Shown piece by piece: positions 1 to 6,289 of a stretch of 6,650 bases of DNA. The translations under genes were made by a program, and so were the position numbers. Location of the stretch: the NCBI GenBank assembly GCA_041493035.1, contig JBGPYB010000210.1, positions 1-6,650 on the forward strand, read 5' to 3'. Source of the stretch: JBGPYB01 sp041493035. Its GTDB lineage: Bacteria > Acidobacteriota > Vicinamibacteria > Fen-336. The notes beneath the pieces are model-generated. The model was given only the letters and a program-made list of their open reading frames with translations, had not been told where the DNA came from and did no database searches. Positions within the stretch are counted from its first letter, which is position 1. Each line of letters starts with the position of its first letter.

Positions 1-213
1 CTCAGCTCGGTCATGAACACGGTGCGGAAAAATGCGGACCCACAACTGCAAGGACGAATCGAGAGTGAGAGTGAGGCCGTGTTCTCGTCCGCGAGGATCT
101 GGGACGACGGCGTCATCCCGCCGGAGGAAACGCGGACCGTCCTCGGACTCGGCATCTCCGCAGCCCTGAACGCGCCCATCCCCGACACGCGCTTCGGCGT
201 GCTCAGGATGTGA
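1..213 (+). CDS. liuB: 3-methylcrotonyl-CoA carboxylase beta (carboxyltransferase) subunit, C-terminal end (partial)
   Basis: Only the last 70 residues are present; the reading frame is open from base 1 and ends with TGA at 211-213, so the gene starts left of the window. The tail carries the hallmark end of MCC/acyl-CoA carboxylase beta subunits: a S-A-R-x-W-D-D-G-x-I motif, then x-T-R-x-V-L-G-L and S-A-A-L-N-A-P-I, finishing in R-F-G-V-L-R-M. In this family the subunit transfers the carboxyl group from carboxybiotin to 3-methylcrotonyl-CoA in the cytoplasm and forms a hexameric core with the alpha subunit. The assignment to MCC, rather than propionyl- or geranyl-CoA carboxylase, rests on the ending together with the neighbouring hydratase, biotin carboxylase and HMG-CoA lyase. 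The stop overlaps the GTG start of the next gene by four bases. The ATG at 13 is internal and not the start. Confidence 0.9.
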   Translation, partial: LSSVMNTVRKNADPQLQGRIESESEAVFSSARIWDDGVIPPEETRTVLGLGISAALNAPIPDTRFGVLRM

Positions 214-1529
214 ACCGGCCTTACATAGCACTCCGCCACCGGGACTTCCGGCGGCTCTGGCTTTCGCAGTTCGTGTCCCAGACCGGCTCTCAGATGCAGG
301 TCGTGGCCATCAACTGGCACATCTACCTGCTGACCCATTCGGCGCTGGCGCTCGGCTTCGTGGGCTTGACGCGGGTCGTCCCGATCATCCTGTTCTCACT
401 CTGGGGAGGGATCGTCGCCGATCGGCGCGACCGTCGGCGTGTGATGCTCGCCACCCAGAGTGCCATGACCGTGGTGTCGCTCGGTCTCGCCTTCCTCGCC
501 GCCCGTGGACACCACGCCGTGTGGGCCATCTACACCCTCAACGCCATCCACGCGGCGGCGACGGCCTTCGACAACCCCGCCCGGCAGGCACTCGTCCCGC
601 GTCTCGTCCCCCGCGAGGACTTGCCCGGTGCTCTCTCCCTCAACCTCACCATGTTCCACCTGGCCATGATCGGGGGGCCGGGTCTCGCCGGGCTCCTCAT
701 CGCCGGGCACGCCGCGCTACTGTCGCCGATGGGACATCCGCCGCCGACGAGTGCCGCCGGAGCCGACACCGAGGCCCTTGCCCTCATCTATTTACTCAAC
801 GCGATCTCATTCCTCGGCGTCCTGCTGGCCTTGATGACGATGCACACTTCTGGCCGCGCCGAGGTTACCGACACCCTTCGCGAGAGCCCCGTCGAGTCGC
901 TCCGCTCGGGGCTCCGTTTCGTCTTCACGACCCCGATCATGGTTTGGACCATGGCGCTCGATTTCTTCGCGACCTTCTTCTCGGGTGCCATGTCGCTGCT
1001 ACCGATCGTGGCCGACCAGATCCTCGGTGTCGGGCCGGGCGGCTACGGTTGGCTCGTGGCGGCACCGGCGCTCGGTGCCGTGGCCGGATCCATCTACACC
1101 ACGCTCCGCCCGCTGCCCCACGAGCGCGGCAAGGTCCTCCTCTGGGCCGTGGCGGCGTACGGTGTGGCAACCATCGTGTTCGGCCTCTCCCGCAGCTTCC
1201 TTCTGACGTTCGCCGCTCTCGCCGCCACTGGCCTCGCGGACGTCGTGTCCACCGTGATCCGCCAGATCATCCGCCAGCTCATTACCCCCGACGCGCTCCG
1301 AGGGCGCATGACCTCCGTCAACATGATCTTCTTCATGGGCGGCCCCCAGCTCGGTGAGTTGGAGGCGGGGGTCGTCGCGTCCGTCTTTGCCTCGGCCGCC
1401 CTCGGAGTCACGGTTTCGGTCGTCTCCGGAGGTGTGGCCACTCTCGCCGCGGCTGCCTATGTCGCTTCGGCGACGCCGGTCGTGCGTAGGCACACGGCGG
1501 AGGGCGTGACGCCCGTCGCTGGCGGATGA
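210..1529 (+). CDS. MFS transporter, EntS/DHA3-like exporter family
   Basis: 439-residue integral membrane protein with about 12 hydrophobic segments. The N-terminus has the R-D-F-R-R-L-W-L-S-Q-F pattern common at the start of EntS-like (MFS_3/DHA3) proteins. The loop after the second membrane segment carries the MFS signature A motif at about residues 66-78 (G-G-I-V-A-D-R-R-D-R-R-R-V). The segment D-N-P-A-R-Q-A-L-V-P-R-L-V near residue 120 is typical of the same family. A hydrophilic loop rich in Pro, Ala and Gly separates the fifth and sixth segments. Family members export siderophores, drugs or other small molecules by proton antiport; the substrate here is unknown. It starts at GTG 210, inside the liuB stop codon, and its stop overlaps the next ATG (ATGA, 1526-1529), so it is translated as part of the liu operon. 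No strong Shine-Dalgarno site precedes it, as expected for a coupled start. Export or uptake of a branched-chain acid is possible from context only. Confidence 0.9.
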   Translation: MNRPYIALRHRDFRRLWLSQFVSQTGSQMQVVAINWHIYLLTHSALALGFVGLTRVVPIILFSLWGGIVADRRDRRRVMLATQSAMTVVSLGLAFLAARGHHAVWAIYTLNAIHAAATAFDNPARQALVPRLVPREDLPGALSLNLTMFHLAMIGGPGLAGLLIAGHAALLSPMGHPPPTSAAGADTEALALIYLLNAISFLGVLLALMTMHTSGRAEVTDTLRESPVESLRSGLRFVFTTPIMVWTMALDFFATFFSGAMSLLPIVADQILGVGPGGYGWLVAAPALGAVAGSIYTTLRPLPHERGKVLLWAVAAYGVATIVFGLSRSFLLTFAALAATGLADVVSTVIRQIIRQLITPDALRGRMTSVNMIFFMGGPQLGELEAGVVASVFASAALGVTVSVVSGGVATLAAAAYVASATPVVRRHTAEGVTPVAGG

Positions 1530-2338
1530 CCAGCGCCGGAGGCATACTCCCCTCGGTGGAGTTGGAGCGTCTCGAGGTCGCTTTCGATGGCCCCGTGGCT
1601 CGGGTCTGGTTGAACCGGCCGAGAGTCCGGAACGCCTTCGATGGCCTCATGGTCACCGAGCTGCGCAAGACCCTCTTCGACCTCCGCAGCGTGGACGCGG
1701 TGCGGGTGATCGTCCTCGGCGGACGCGGGTCGTCCTTCTGCGCCGGGGCCGATCTTCAGTGGATGAAGGCGATGGCGGGCTTCACGCGCGACGAAAACCT
1801 CCGCGAAGCCCAGGCCATGGCCGACCTCTTCTTCACGATCTACGAATCGCCGAAGCCCATCGTGGCCCGCGTCCATGGAGCCGCCCTGGGCGGGGGCGCC
1901 GGCCTGGTGGCGGCTTGTGACATCCCGGTGGCGGCCCTAGGGACGCAGTTCGGGTTCACGGAGGTGCGTCTGGGCATTCTTCCCGCGGTGATCAGCCCCT
2001 ACGTCATCCGAAAGATCGGGGAGTCCGCCGCTCGGGAGCTGTTCCTCACGGGCGAGCGCTTCGAAGCCGTGCGGGCTCTCGAGATCGGCCTCATCCGCGG
2101 TGCGGTTCCCGAGGAGGACCTGGACGCGGCGATCGAGCGGCGGGTGCAGGAGCTGCTCAAAGCCGGCCCACGCACCGCCGCCGAAGCAAAGTCCCTCATT
2201 CGCGAGGTCGCCTTCCGCAGGGTGGAGGACGTTCAGGAGTACACCGTCGAGCGCATCGCCGACATCCGCATCTCCCCCGAGGGGCAAGAGGGAATGCGGG
2301 CCTTCCTCGAAAAGCGCAAGCCGAGCTGGGACGCGTAG
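1526..2338 (+). CDS. liuC: methylglutaconyl-CoA hydratase (crotonase family)
   Basis: 270 residues, normal for the crotonase superfamily. It should hydrate 3-methylglutaconyl-CoA to HMG-CoA in leucine degradation. Visible motifs: N-R-P near residue 30, the first oxyanion-hole segment S-S-F-C-A-G-A-D-L at 69-77, the second one H-G-A-A-L-G-G-G-A-G-L at 117-127, and T-E-V-R-L-G-I-L-P-A-V-I-S-P-Y at 145-159. Glu146 corresponds to the second catalytic glutamate of enoyl-CoA hydratases, while the first one is replaced by Gly126. That replacement and the P-A-V-I-S-P-Y segment are, from memory, typical of the LiuC group, so the protein is probably active. The start is the ATG overlapping the MFS stop; a GTG at 1556 preceded by GGAGG at 1538-1542 is an alternative that would remove ten residues. 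The gene ends 13 bases before the stop of a convergent gene, with no clear terminator between them. Confidence 0.88.
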   Translation: MTSAGGILPSVELERLEVAFDGPVARVWLNRPRVRNAFDGLMVTELRKTLFDLRSVDAVRVIVLGGRGSSFCAGADLQWMKAMAGFTRDENLREAQAMADLFFTIYESPKPIVARVHGAALGGGAGLVAACDIPVAALGTQFGFTEVRLGILPAVISPYVIRKIGESAARELFLTGERFEAVRALEIGLIRGAVPEEDLDAAIERRVQELLKAGPRTAAEAKSLIREVAFRRVEDVQEYTVERIADIRISPEGQEGMRAFLEKRKPSWDA

Positions 2339-2351
2339 AGTCGGGGCCCGG

Positions 2352-3035
2352 TCAGTTCGCTGAGCCTTTCCCCTCGACATCGCCCGCGCGTCCTGGCTCC
2401 AGGAGCATGTACTCGAAGTCTCCCGACAGGCGCTCCGCGCCTGGATGGAGCTTGGCGGGCCCGGCGGGTTCGCAGAGGACGAAGTAACGATTCCCGATCC
2501 GTACGAAAGCCTCACCGGGCCCCGGTCGCACCTCCACTCCGACCAGCATGTGGCGAGGAACGCTGATCAGGAGAACAGCCGTATCGAGGTGCCGCCAGAG
2601 CGCCGCGAAGGCCGCCGACTTCGAATCGCAGTCGCCGTGATCGTTCACGAGGACCTCGGTGGGCACGTAGAAGCCAAAGCTCTCGATCTCGGCCCGGCGC
2701 CGCGAGCGCTCCGACTCATCGAGAGCATCGGGGAGCGTCCAGTGCCATTCGTACCCGCCGTTCGCGGCGACGACCACGTGGAGATCCCCGGCGAGCCCTC
2801 GCCCAGTCACTTGGCGATCCAGCCACGGCTGCAGTCGCTTCCTTGCTGCCGCTCGTATCTCGGTCTTCTTGTACCCGAAGGCGGCTAGAGCCGCTTCGTG
2901 TGTTCGACGATCGATCGCGCAGGTGAGCTCGTGACGCCGGCCGTGATGATCGATGAGGCCATAGGTCAGGTAGTAGCGACCGTCCGTCTCCGTTCGTCGG
3001 AAGCGATTGAGCGAAGCGACACCGCCGCACTCCAA
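2352..3035 (-). CDS. transglutaminase-like cysteine protein (N-terminus uncertain or lost)
   Basis: The minus frame is open far upstream, but only the part from about 3020 downwards looks like protein; above that it is an out-of-frame shadow of the DUF350-like gene. It has no ATG or GTG start before a GTG deep inside the domain, so I give the TTG at 3035 (227 residues) as a nominal start. It has no Shine-Dalgarno site. The coding part opens with F-R-R-T-E-T-D-G-R-Y-Y-L-T-Y-G and contains a transglutaminase-like triad: Cys136 in H-G-D-C-D-S-K-S, His162 in P-R-H-M-L-V-G-V, and Glu189 in F-V-L-C-E-P-A-G in place of the usual Asp. No signal peptide or membrane segment is visible in the retained part. 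The fold suggests a cysteine peptidase or amidase or a non-catalytic relative; the substrate is unknown. It converges on liuC with a 13-base gap. The N-terminal end may have been removed by a deletion. Confidence 0.6.
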   Translation of the reverse strand: MECGGVASLNRFRRTETDGRYYLTYGLIDHHGRRHELTCAIDRRTHEAALAAFGYKKTEIRAAARKRLQPWLDRQVTGRGLAGDLHVVVAANGGYEWHWTLPDALDESERSRRRAEIESFGFYVPTEVLVNDHGDCDSKSAAFAALWRHLDTAVLLISVPRHMLVGVEVRPGPGEAFVRIGNRYFVLCEPAGPAKLHPGAERLSGDFEYMLLEPGRAGDVEGKGSAN

Positions 3036-3292
3036 GAGACGGGACGCAGGAACAGATCGCGAATCACGACCATGGTGGGGAAGACGGCGTGGCGCATGAG
3101 AATCGCCTGGCTGAACAGGATTGAGCCGAGGCCGATGGCCACCGAACGATTCCCCGAAAGAAGGAGCCGCTCCTCGTCGATGCGGCTCGTCAGCAACGTG
3201 TTCAGGCGGTAGGTCACGAAGACCAGCAGCACGGCCGCCAGGACGGACACGGCGTAGGCGATCAGGCCGGCCACGAAGGGAGAGACGTCCAT
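2966..3292 (-). CDS. DUF350-like membrane protein, probably C-terminally truncated
   Basis: 108 residues from the ATG at 3292. A hydrophobic helix spans about residues 5-27 (ending in V-F-V-T-Y-R-L), followed by a polar segment with D-E-E-R-L-L-L-S-G-N, then a second hydrophobic stretch from S-V-A-I-G-L-G-S-I-L-F to about residue 76. The layout of helix, short charged loop ending in G-N, then A/G-rich helix resembles the DUF350 (UPF0719) membrane family of unknown function. Family members usually have about four helices and around 130 residues or more. Here the frame turns into a polar, Arg- and Ser-rich tail after W-S-A-A-V and stops at 2966, inside the next gene's frame, so helices 3 and 4 are missing. 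Alternative ATG starts at 3322 (preceded by GAGAGG) and 3340 would overlap the divergent biotin carboxylase start. Likely cotranscribed with the transglutaminase-like gene; possibly a pseudogene. Confidence 0.55.
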   Translation of the reverse strand: MDVSPFVAGLIAYAVSVLAAVLLVFVTYRLNTLLTSRIDEERLLLSGNRSVAIGLGSILFSQAILMRHAVFPTMVVIRDLFLRPVSWSAAVSLRSIASDERRRTVATT

Positions 3293-3300
3293 GGGTGCCG

Positions 3301-3309
3301 GGAGGAGGG
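3301..3309 (+). promoter_or_regulatory. strong Shine-Dalgarno site for the biotin carboxylase gene
   Basis: GGAGGAGGG lies six bases before the GTG at 3316, an ideal distance, and an in-frame TAG at 3310-3312 blocks any longer reading. The alternative ATG at 3334 has no such site at a workable distance. This favours the GTG start, adding six residues (M-A-Y-C-L-S) before the family-typical M-P-F-R-K-V-L-I-A-N-R-G. Confidence 0.65.
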
Positions 3310-3315
3310 TAGCAC

Positions 3316-4821
3316 GTGGCATACTGCCTCTCGATGCCATTTCGCAAGGTTCTCATCGCCAATCGGGGCGAGATCGCGGTTCGGATCGCCCGGACCTGCC
3401 GCGCCATGGGGATCGCGACCGTCGCCGTCTATTCGGACGCGGACGTGCGCTCGCTCCACGTTCGCGAGGCCGACGAAGCCTTTCGAATCGGACCCGCCGA
3501 AGCGGCTCGCTCCTACCTTTCCATCGACGCGATCCTGGACGTGGCCCTGAAGAGCGGCGCCGATGCTCTGCACCCCGGATACGGGTTCCTGAGCCAGAAC
3601 GGCGATTTCGCCGACGCCGTCTCTCGCGCGGGCGTCGTCTTCATCGGGCCGCCCGGGGACGTGCATCGCCGGATGGGTGACAAGAGGGGCGCGCGCCGTC
3701 TCATGGCCGCAAACGGCGTCCCCGTCGTCCCGGGCTACGACGGGAGCGATCAGGCCGACGACACCCTCGGCGCTGAAGCCGCGCGGATCGGCTGGCCCCT
3801 GATGCTCAAGCCCTCTCGAGGCGGGGGAGGCAAGGGGATGCGGGTCGTCCGGCGCCCCGAGGACTTAGCGTCGGCCCTGGCCGCTTCCCGTCGCGAGGCT
3901 CAGGCCGCCTTCGGCGGCGACGTCATGGTCCTGGAGCGGTTTGTCGAACGCTCCCGCCACGTGGAGGTCCAGATTCTGGCCGATGCCGAGGGGCACGTCC
4001 TTCATCTCGGCGAGCGTGAATGCTCGATCCAGCGGCGCCACCAGAAGGTGGTCGAGGAAACTCCGAGTCTCGCCCTTGATCCCGCAAGCCGGACGGCTCT
4101 CTGCGCAGCGGGGGTGGCTGCGGCCCACGCGGCGTCGTACGTGAACGCCGGCACCGTCGAGTTTCTTCTCGACGCCGAGGGACGCTTCTTCTTTCTCGAG
4201 ATGAACACGCGCCTGCAAGTGGAGCACCCCGTGACCGAGGCTGTCACCGGCCTCGACCTGGTGCGTCTACAGATCCAGGGCGCGGCCGGCCGGCTCCCCT
4301 TGGCCCAGACCGACGTCGTACAGCGCGGGCACGCCCTCGAGTGCCGCGTCTACGCGGAAGACCCTGAACGCGGCGACCTTCCTTCCGCCGGCAGGGTCCT
4401 GCACCTCGTGCCTCCTGAAGGGCCAGGCGTGCGCTTCGATTCGGGCGTTGCCGCCGGCTCCGAGGTTGGCGTCCAGTACGATCCCCTGTTGGCGAAGGTG
4501 ATCGCCCTGGGCCGGGATCGGGACGAGGCCATCGGGCGGATGCAGGCAGCGCTCTCCCGAACCGTATTCCTGGGTGTCGCGACGAACCTTCGGCGCCTTC
4601 AGGAGATCCTCGAGCACCCGGCGTTTCGAGCGGGGGAGCTGCACACGGGGTTTATCGAGGAGCACCTGTCGGGTTCCCCCGAGCCCGCGTCGCCGCCCCT
4701 CGAAGGCATCGCCGCAGCCGTCGGAGCTCTCCAAAGGAGGGGCGAGGGACCGCGGCACGGTGGGAAGGTGAATGCGTCAGCCGATCCGTGGGGCACGGTC
4801 GGCGCGTGGCGGCTTGCGTGA
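3316..4821 (+). CDS. liuD: biotin carboxylase subunit of 3-methylcrotonyl-CoA carboxylase (split alpha subunit)
   Basis: 501 residues from the GTG start. It uses ATP and bicarbonate to carboxylate the biotin on the partner carrier protein. Domain order: N-terminal biotin carboxylase domain (K-V-L-I-A-N-R-G-E-I-A-V-R-I; H-P-G-Y-G-F-L-S-Q-N), ATP-grasp domain with the glycine-rich loop G-G-G-G-K-G-M at 169-175, H-Q-K-V-V-E-E with Lys244, and E-M-N-T-R-L-Q-V-E-H-P at 295-305, whose Arg299 matches the catalytic arginine of E. coli AccC. The C-terminal domain contains E-C-R-V-Y-A-E-D-P and Y-D-P-L-L-A-K-V. The tail D-P-W-G-T-V-G-A-W-R-L matches the linker that in fused MCC or PCC alpha subunits leads into the BT and carrier domains, but here the frame stops and a second gene supplies them. 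Leu-Ser-Gln-Asn replaces the commoner Leu-Ser-Glu-Asn. It diverges from the minus-strand pair with only about 24 bases between starts. Confidence 0.9.
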   Translation: MAYCLSMPFRKVLIANRGEIAVRIARTCRAMGIATVAVYSDADVRSLHVREADEAFRIGPAEAARSYLSIDAILDVALKSGADALHPGYGFLSQNGDFADAVSRAGVVFIGPPGDVHRRMGDKRGARRLMAANGVPVVPGYDGSDQADDTLGAEAARIGWPLMLKPSRGGGGKGMRVVRRPEDLASALAASRREAQAAFGGDVMVLERFVERSRHVEVQILADAEGHVLHLGERECSIQRRHQKVVEETPSLALDPASRTALCAAGVAAAHAASYVNAGTVEFLLDAEGRFFFLEMNTRLQVEHPVTEAVTGLDLVRLQIQGAAGRLPLAQTDVVQRGHALECRVYAEDPERGDLPSAGRVLHLVPPEGPGVRFDSGVAAGSEVGVQYDPLLAKVIALGRDRDEAIGRMQAALSRTVFLGVATNLRRLQEILEHPAFRAGELHTGFIEEHLSGSPEPASPPLEGIAAAVGALQRRGEGPRHGGKVNASADPWGTVGAWRLA

Positions 4822-5291
4822 AGGTTCTTTCGGGCGGTCAGGAGTACCGGACACAGGTTCGATCCTCCCGCGAGAGCGTGACAGTCGATGTTGATGACGA
4901 GACGTTCACCCTGGACCTTCAAGTCCTCTCTCCAGGGACTTTTTCCTTGCGCCGCGACACGGGGGTCGAAACGTTCCACTGCGTCCGCGAGGGTCCCACG
5001 ATTCATTTGTTCTGGCGTGGTCGGACGTACCTGTTGGAGGAGATCGACGAAGACAGTCCCTCGGGCCACCGCCACTCCTCCGGAGGGTTGGAGGCGCCGA
5101 TGCCCGGGAAGGTCATCGCGGTTCGAGTGGCACCTGGCGACCGCGTCGCGAAAGGGGCTGAGGTCCTGGTGGTCGAGGCCATGAAGATGGAGAACGCGCT
5201 CCGGGCGCCGCGCGACGGTCTGGTGAAGGCTGTTCGAGTGAAGGTCGGCGACACCGTGACGCCGGGGCTCGTCCTTGTCGAGATCGAGTAG
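4818..5291 (+). CDS. biotin carboxyl carrier subunit with BT-like N-terminal domain (split MCC alpha)
   Basis: 157 residues from a GTG that overlaps the biotin carboxylase stop (GTGA, 4818-4821). Residues 1-75 form a beta-rich region resembling the BT linker domain of acyl-CoA carboxylase alpha subunits, which docks onto the beta subunit. A flexible Ser/Gly/His linker follows at about 78-90, then a biotinyl domain beginning L-E-A-P-M-P-G-K-V at 91-99. The biotin attachment motif is E-A-M-K-M-E-N with Lys123 as the biotinylated residue, 34 residues from the C-terminus, the normal distance. Ends with G-D-T-V-T-P-G-L-V-L-V-E-I-E. It carries the carboxyl group between the biotin carboxylase and LiuB. 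The frame is open further upstream to a GTG at 4788, but the overlap start fits coupling better. In fused relatives the two halves are a single protein; a frameshift is the alternative to a true gene split. Confidence 0.88.
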   Translation: MKVLSGGQEYRTQVRSSRESVTVDVDDETFTLDLQVLSPGTFSLRRDTGVETFHCVREGPTIHLFWRGRTYLLEEIDEDSPSGHRHSSGGLEAPMPGKVIAVRVAPGDRVAKGAEVLVVEAMKMENALRAPRDGLVKAVRVKVGDTVTPGLVLVEIE

Positions 5292-5295
5292 ACGC

Positions 5296-6201
5296 ATGGC
5301 GCTTCCGACGCACGTCACCGTCGTCGAGGTGGGACCCCGCGACGGCCTCCAGAACGAAGCGACAGCGCTTTCCGTCGACGACAGGGTGGATCTCTGCCAG
5401 AACCTGATCGAGGCCGGCCTTCCCGTGGTCGAAGTCGGCGCCTTCGTCTCCCCGCGCGCCGTGGCCCAGATGGCGGGCACCGGCGAGGTTCTCCGTCGAC
5501 TCGCACCAAAGGCTGGCACGAAGACCCCGGTGTTGGTGCCAAACCGAACGGGGTTCGACCTCGCCCGGAAGGCGGGCGCCCACGCCATCGCCGTCTTCAC
5601 GGCAGCGAGCGAGACGTTCAACCGGCGAAACATCAACGCGACCATCGACGAATCGTTCGCTCGCTTCGCCGACTTCGTTCCCGAGGCGCGCCGCGAGGGG
5701 ATCTGGGTGCGGGGCTACGTTTCGACCTGCTTCGGCTGTCCCTACGAAGGGCCCGTGGCGCCGGCGAAAGTGGTCGAGGTTGCGCGGCGCCTCGTGGAGG
5801 CCGGCTGTCATGAAGTCTCCATCGGAGACACGATCGGCGTCGCCGTGCCCACCCAGGTCGCGGACGTCCTCGGGCGCCTCTGCGCCGAACTCCCCAGGGA
5901 ATCTCTCGCGGTCCACTTTCACGACACTCGGGGCACCGCCTTGGCGAACGTCCTCGCGGCACTTCAGCAGGGGATCACGACCGTCGATAGCTCGGCCGGG
6001 GGACTCGGGGGTTGCCCTTTCGCCCCCGGCGCCAGCGGCAACCTGGCCACCGAGGATCTGCTCTACATGCTTCACGGCATGGGGATCGAAACCGGCGTCG
6101 CCCTCGAGAAGGTCGTCGCCGCGTCTCGGGCGCTCGCGCCTCGCTTGGGAAGAACGCTCCCGAGCCGCTATCTCCAAGCCTGCGATCCGGCGGCTCGCTA
6201 A
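5296..6201 (+). CDS. liuE: hydroxymethylglutaryl-CoA lyase
   Basis: 301 residues, the usual bacterial length. It cleaves HMG-CoA to acetyl-CoA and acetoacetate, the last step of leucine degradation, using a divalent metal in a TIM barrel. Motifs: E-V-G-P-R-D-G-L-Q-N-E at 11-21 with Arg15 (catalytic) and Asp16 (metal ligand), E-V-G-A-F-V-S-P-R at 46-54, the metal-binding H-F-H-D-T at 207-211 (His207, His209), and the signature G-G-L-G-G-C-P-F-A-P-G-A-S-G-N-L-A-T-E-D at 235-254 with the catalytic Cys240. All key residues known from HMG-CoA lyases are present, so it should be active. The ATG at 5296 lies four bases after the carrier stop; a TTG at 5275 in the same frame would overlap the carrier gene and adds nothing conserved. 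The absence of a strong Shine-Dalgarno site suggests coupling with the preceding gene. It is the last liu gene of the cluster. Confidence 0.94.
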   Translation: MALPTHVTVVEVGPRDGLQNEATALSVDDRVDLCQNLIEAGLPVVEVGAFVSPRAVAQMAGTGEVLRRLAPKAGTKTPVLVPNRTGFDLARKAGAHAIAVFTAASETFNRRNINATIDESFARFADFVPEARREGIWVRGYVSTCFGCPYEGPVAPAKVVEVARRLVEAGCHEVSIGDTIGVAVPTQVADVLGRLCAELPRESLAVHFHDTRGTALANVLAALQQGITTVDSSAGGLGGCPFAPGASGNLATEDLLYMLHGMGIETGVALEKVVAASRALAPRLGRTLPSRYLQACDPAAR

Positions 6202-6236
6202 TCCGGGTGGCCCGACCTTGTCTTGCAGTGGCTCCA

Positions 6237-6261
6237 GGCGGCTCTTGTAGCTCAAGCTGCC
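6237..6261. terminator. imperfect hairpin after liuE, possible terminator or RNA structure
   Basis: GGCGG pairs with CTGCC (one G-U pair) and, past a two-base bulge, CTTG pairs with CAAG around a five-base TAGCT loop, giving nine base pairs. No run of T follows, so it is not a classical intrinsic terminator. It sits 36 bases after the liuE stop, where the operon should end. Confidence 0.3.
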
Positions 6262-6271
6262 ATGAGGCGCT

Positions 6272-6289
6272 GGACCGGGTCGCCGGTCT
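6272..6289. repeat. short inverted repeat, hairpin with GTCG loop
   Basis: GACCGG and CCGGTC flank a four-base GTCG loop, extendable by one G-U pair. It lies close downstream of the hairpin at 6237-6261 and also lacks a T-tract. It may be part of a factor-dependent termination region, or chance in GC-rich DNA. Confidence 0.3.

Noticed and set aside
521..1357. 278-codon + frame inside the MFS gene
   Set aside because: It is an Arg/Pro/His-rich out-of-frame reading of a clear membrane protein and has no independent features.
2339..2351. Bidirectional terminator between liuC and the convergent gene
   Set aside because: Only 13 bases, with a short GGGCCC palindrome and no stem-loop plus T-run on either strand.
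3036..3407. Upstream extension of the transglutaminase-like frame to 3407 (351 codons)
   Set aside because: That part is an out-of-frame reading of the DUF350-like gene and crosses the biotin carboxylase start; it shows no domain of its own.
4733..4740. AAAGGAGG inside the 3' end of the biotin carboxylase gene, looking like a strong ribosome site for the carrier gene
   Set aside because: The first ATG after it (4772) is in the wrong frame and too far away, and the bases encode Q-R-R within the biotin carboxylase. The GTGA overlap explains the carrier start better.
4599..5645. Long minus-strand open frame of 348 codons across the biotin carboxylase and carrier genes
   Set aside because: Composition is Arg/Pro/Ser-rich with no motif, and it lies opposite strongly conserved coding sequence. 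It is a GC-driven shadow frame, as is the 380-codon one at 5113-6255.
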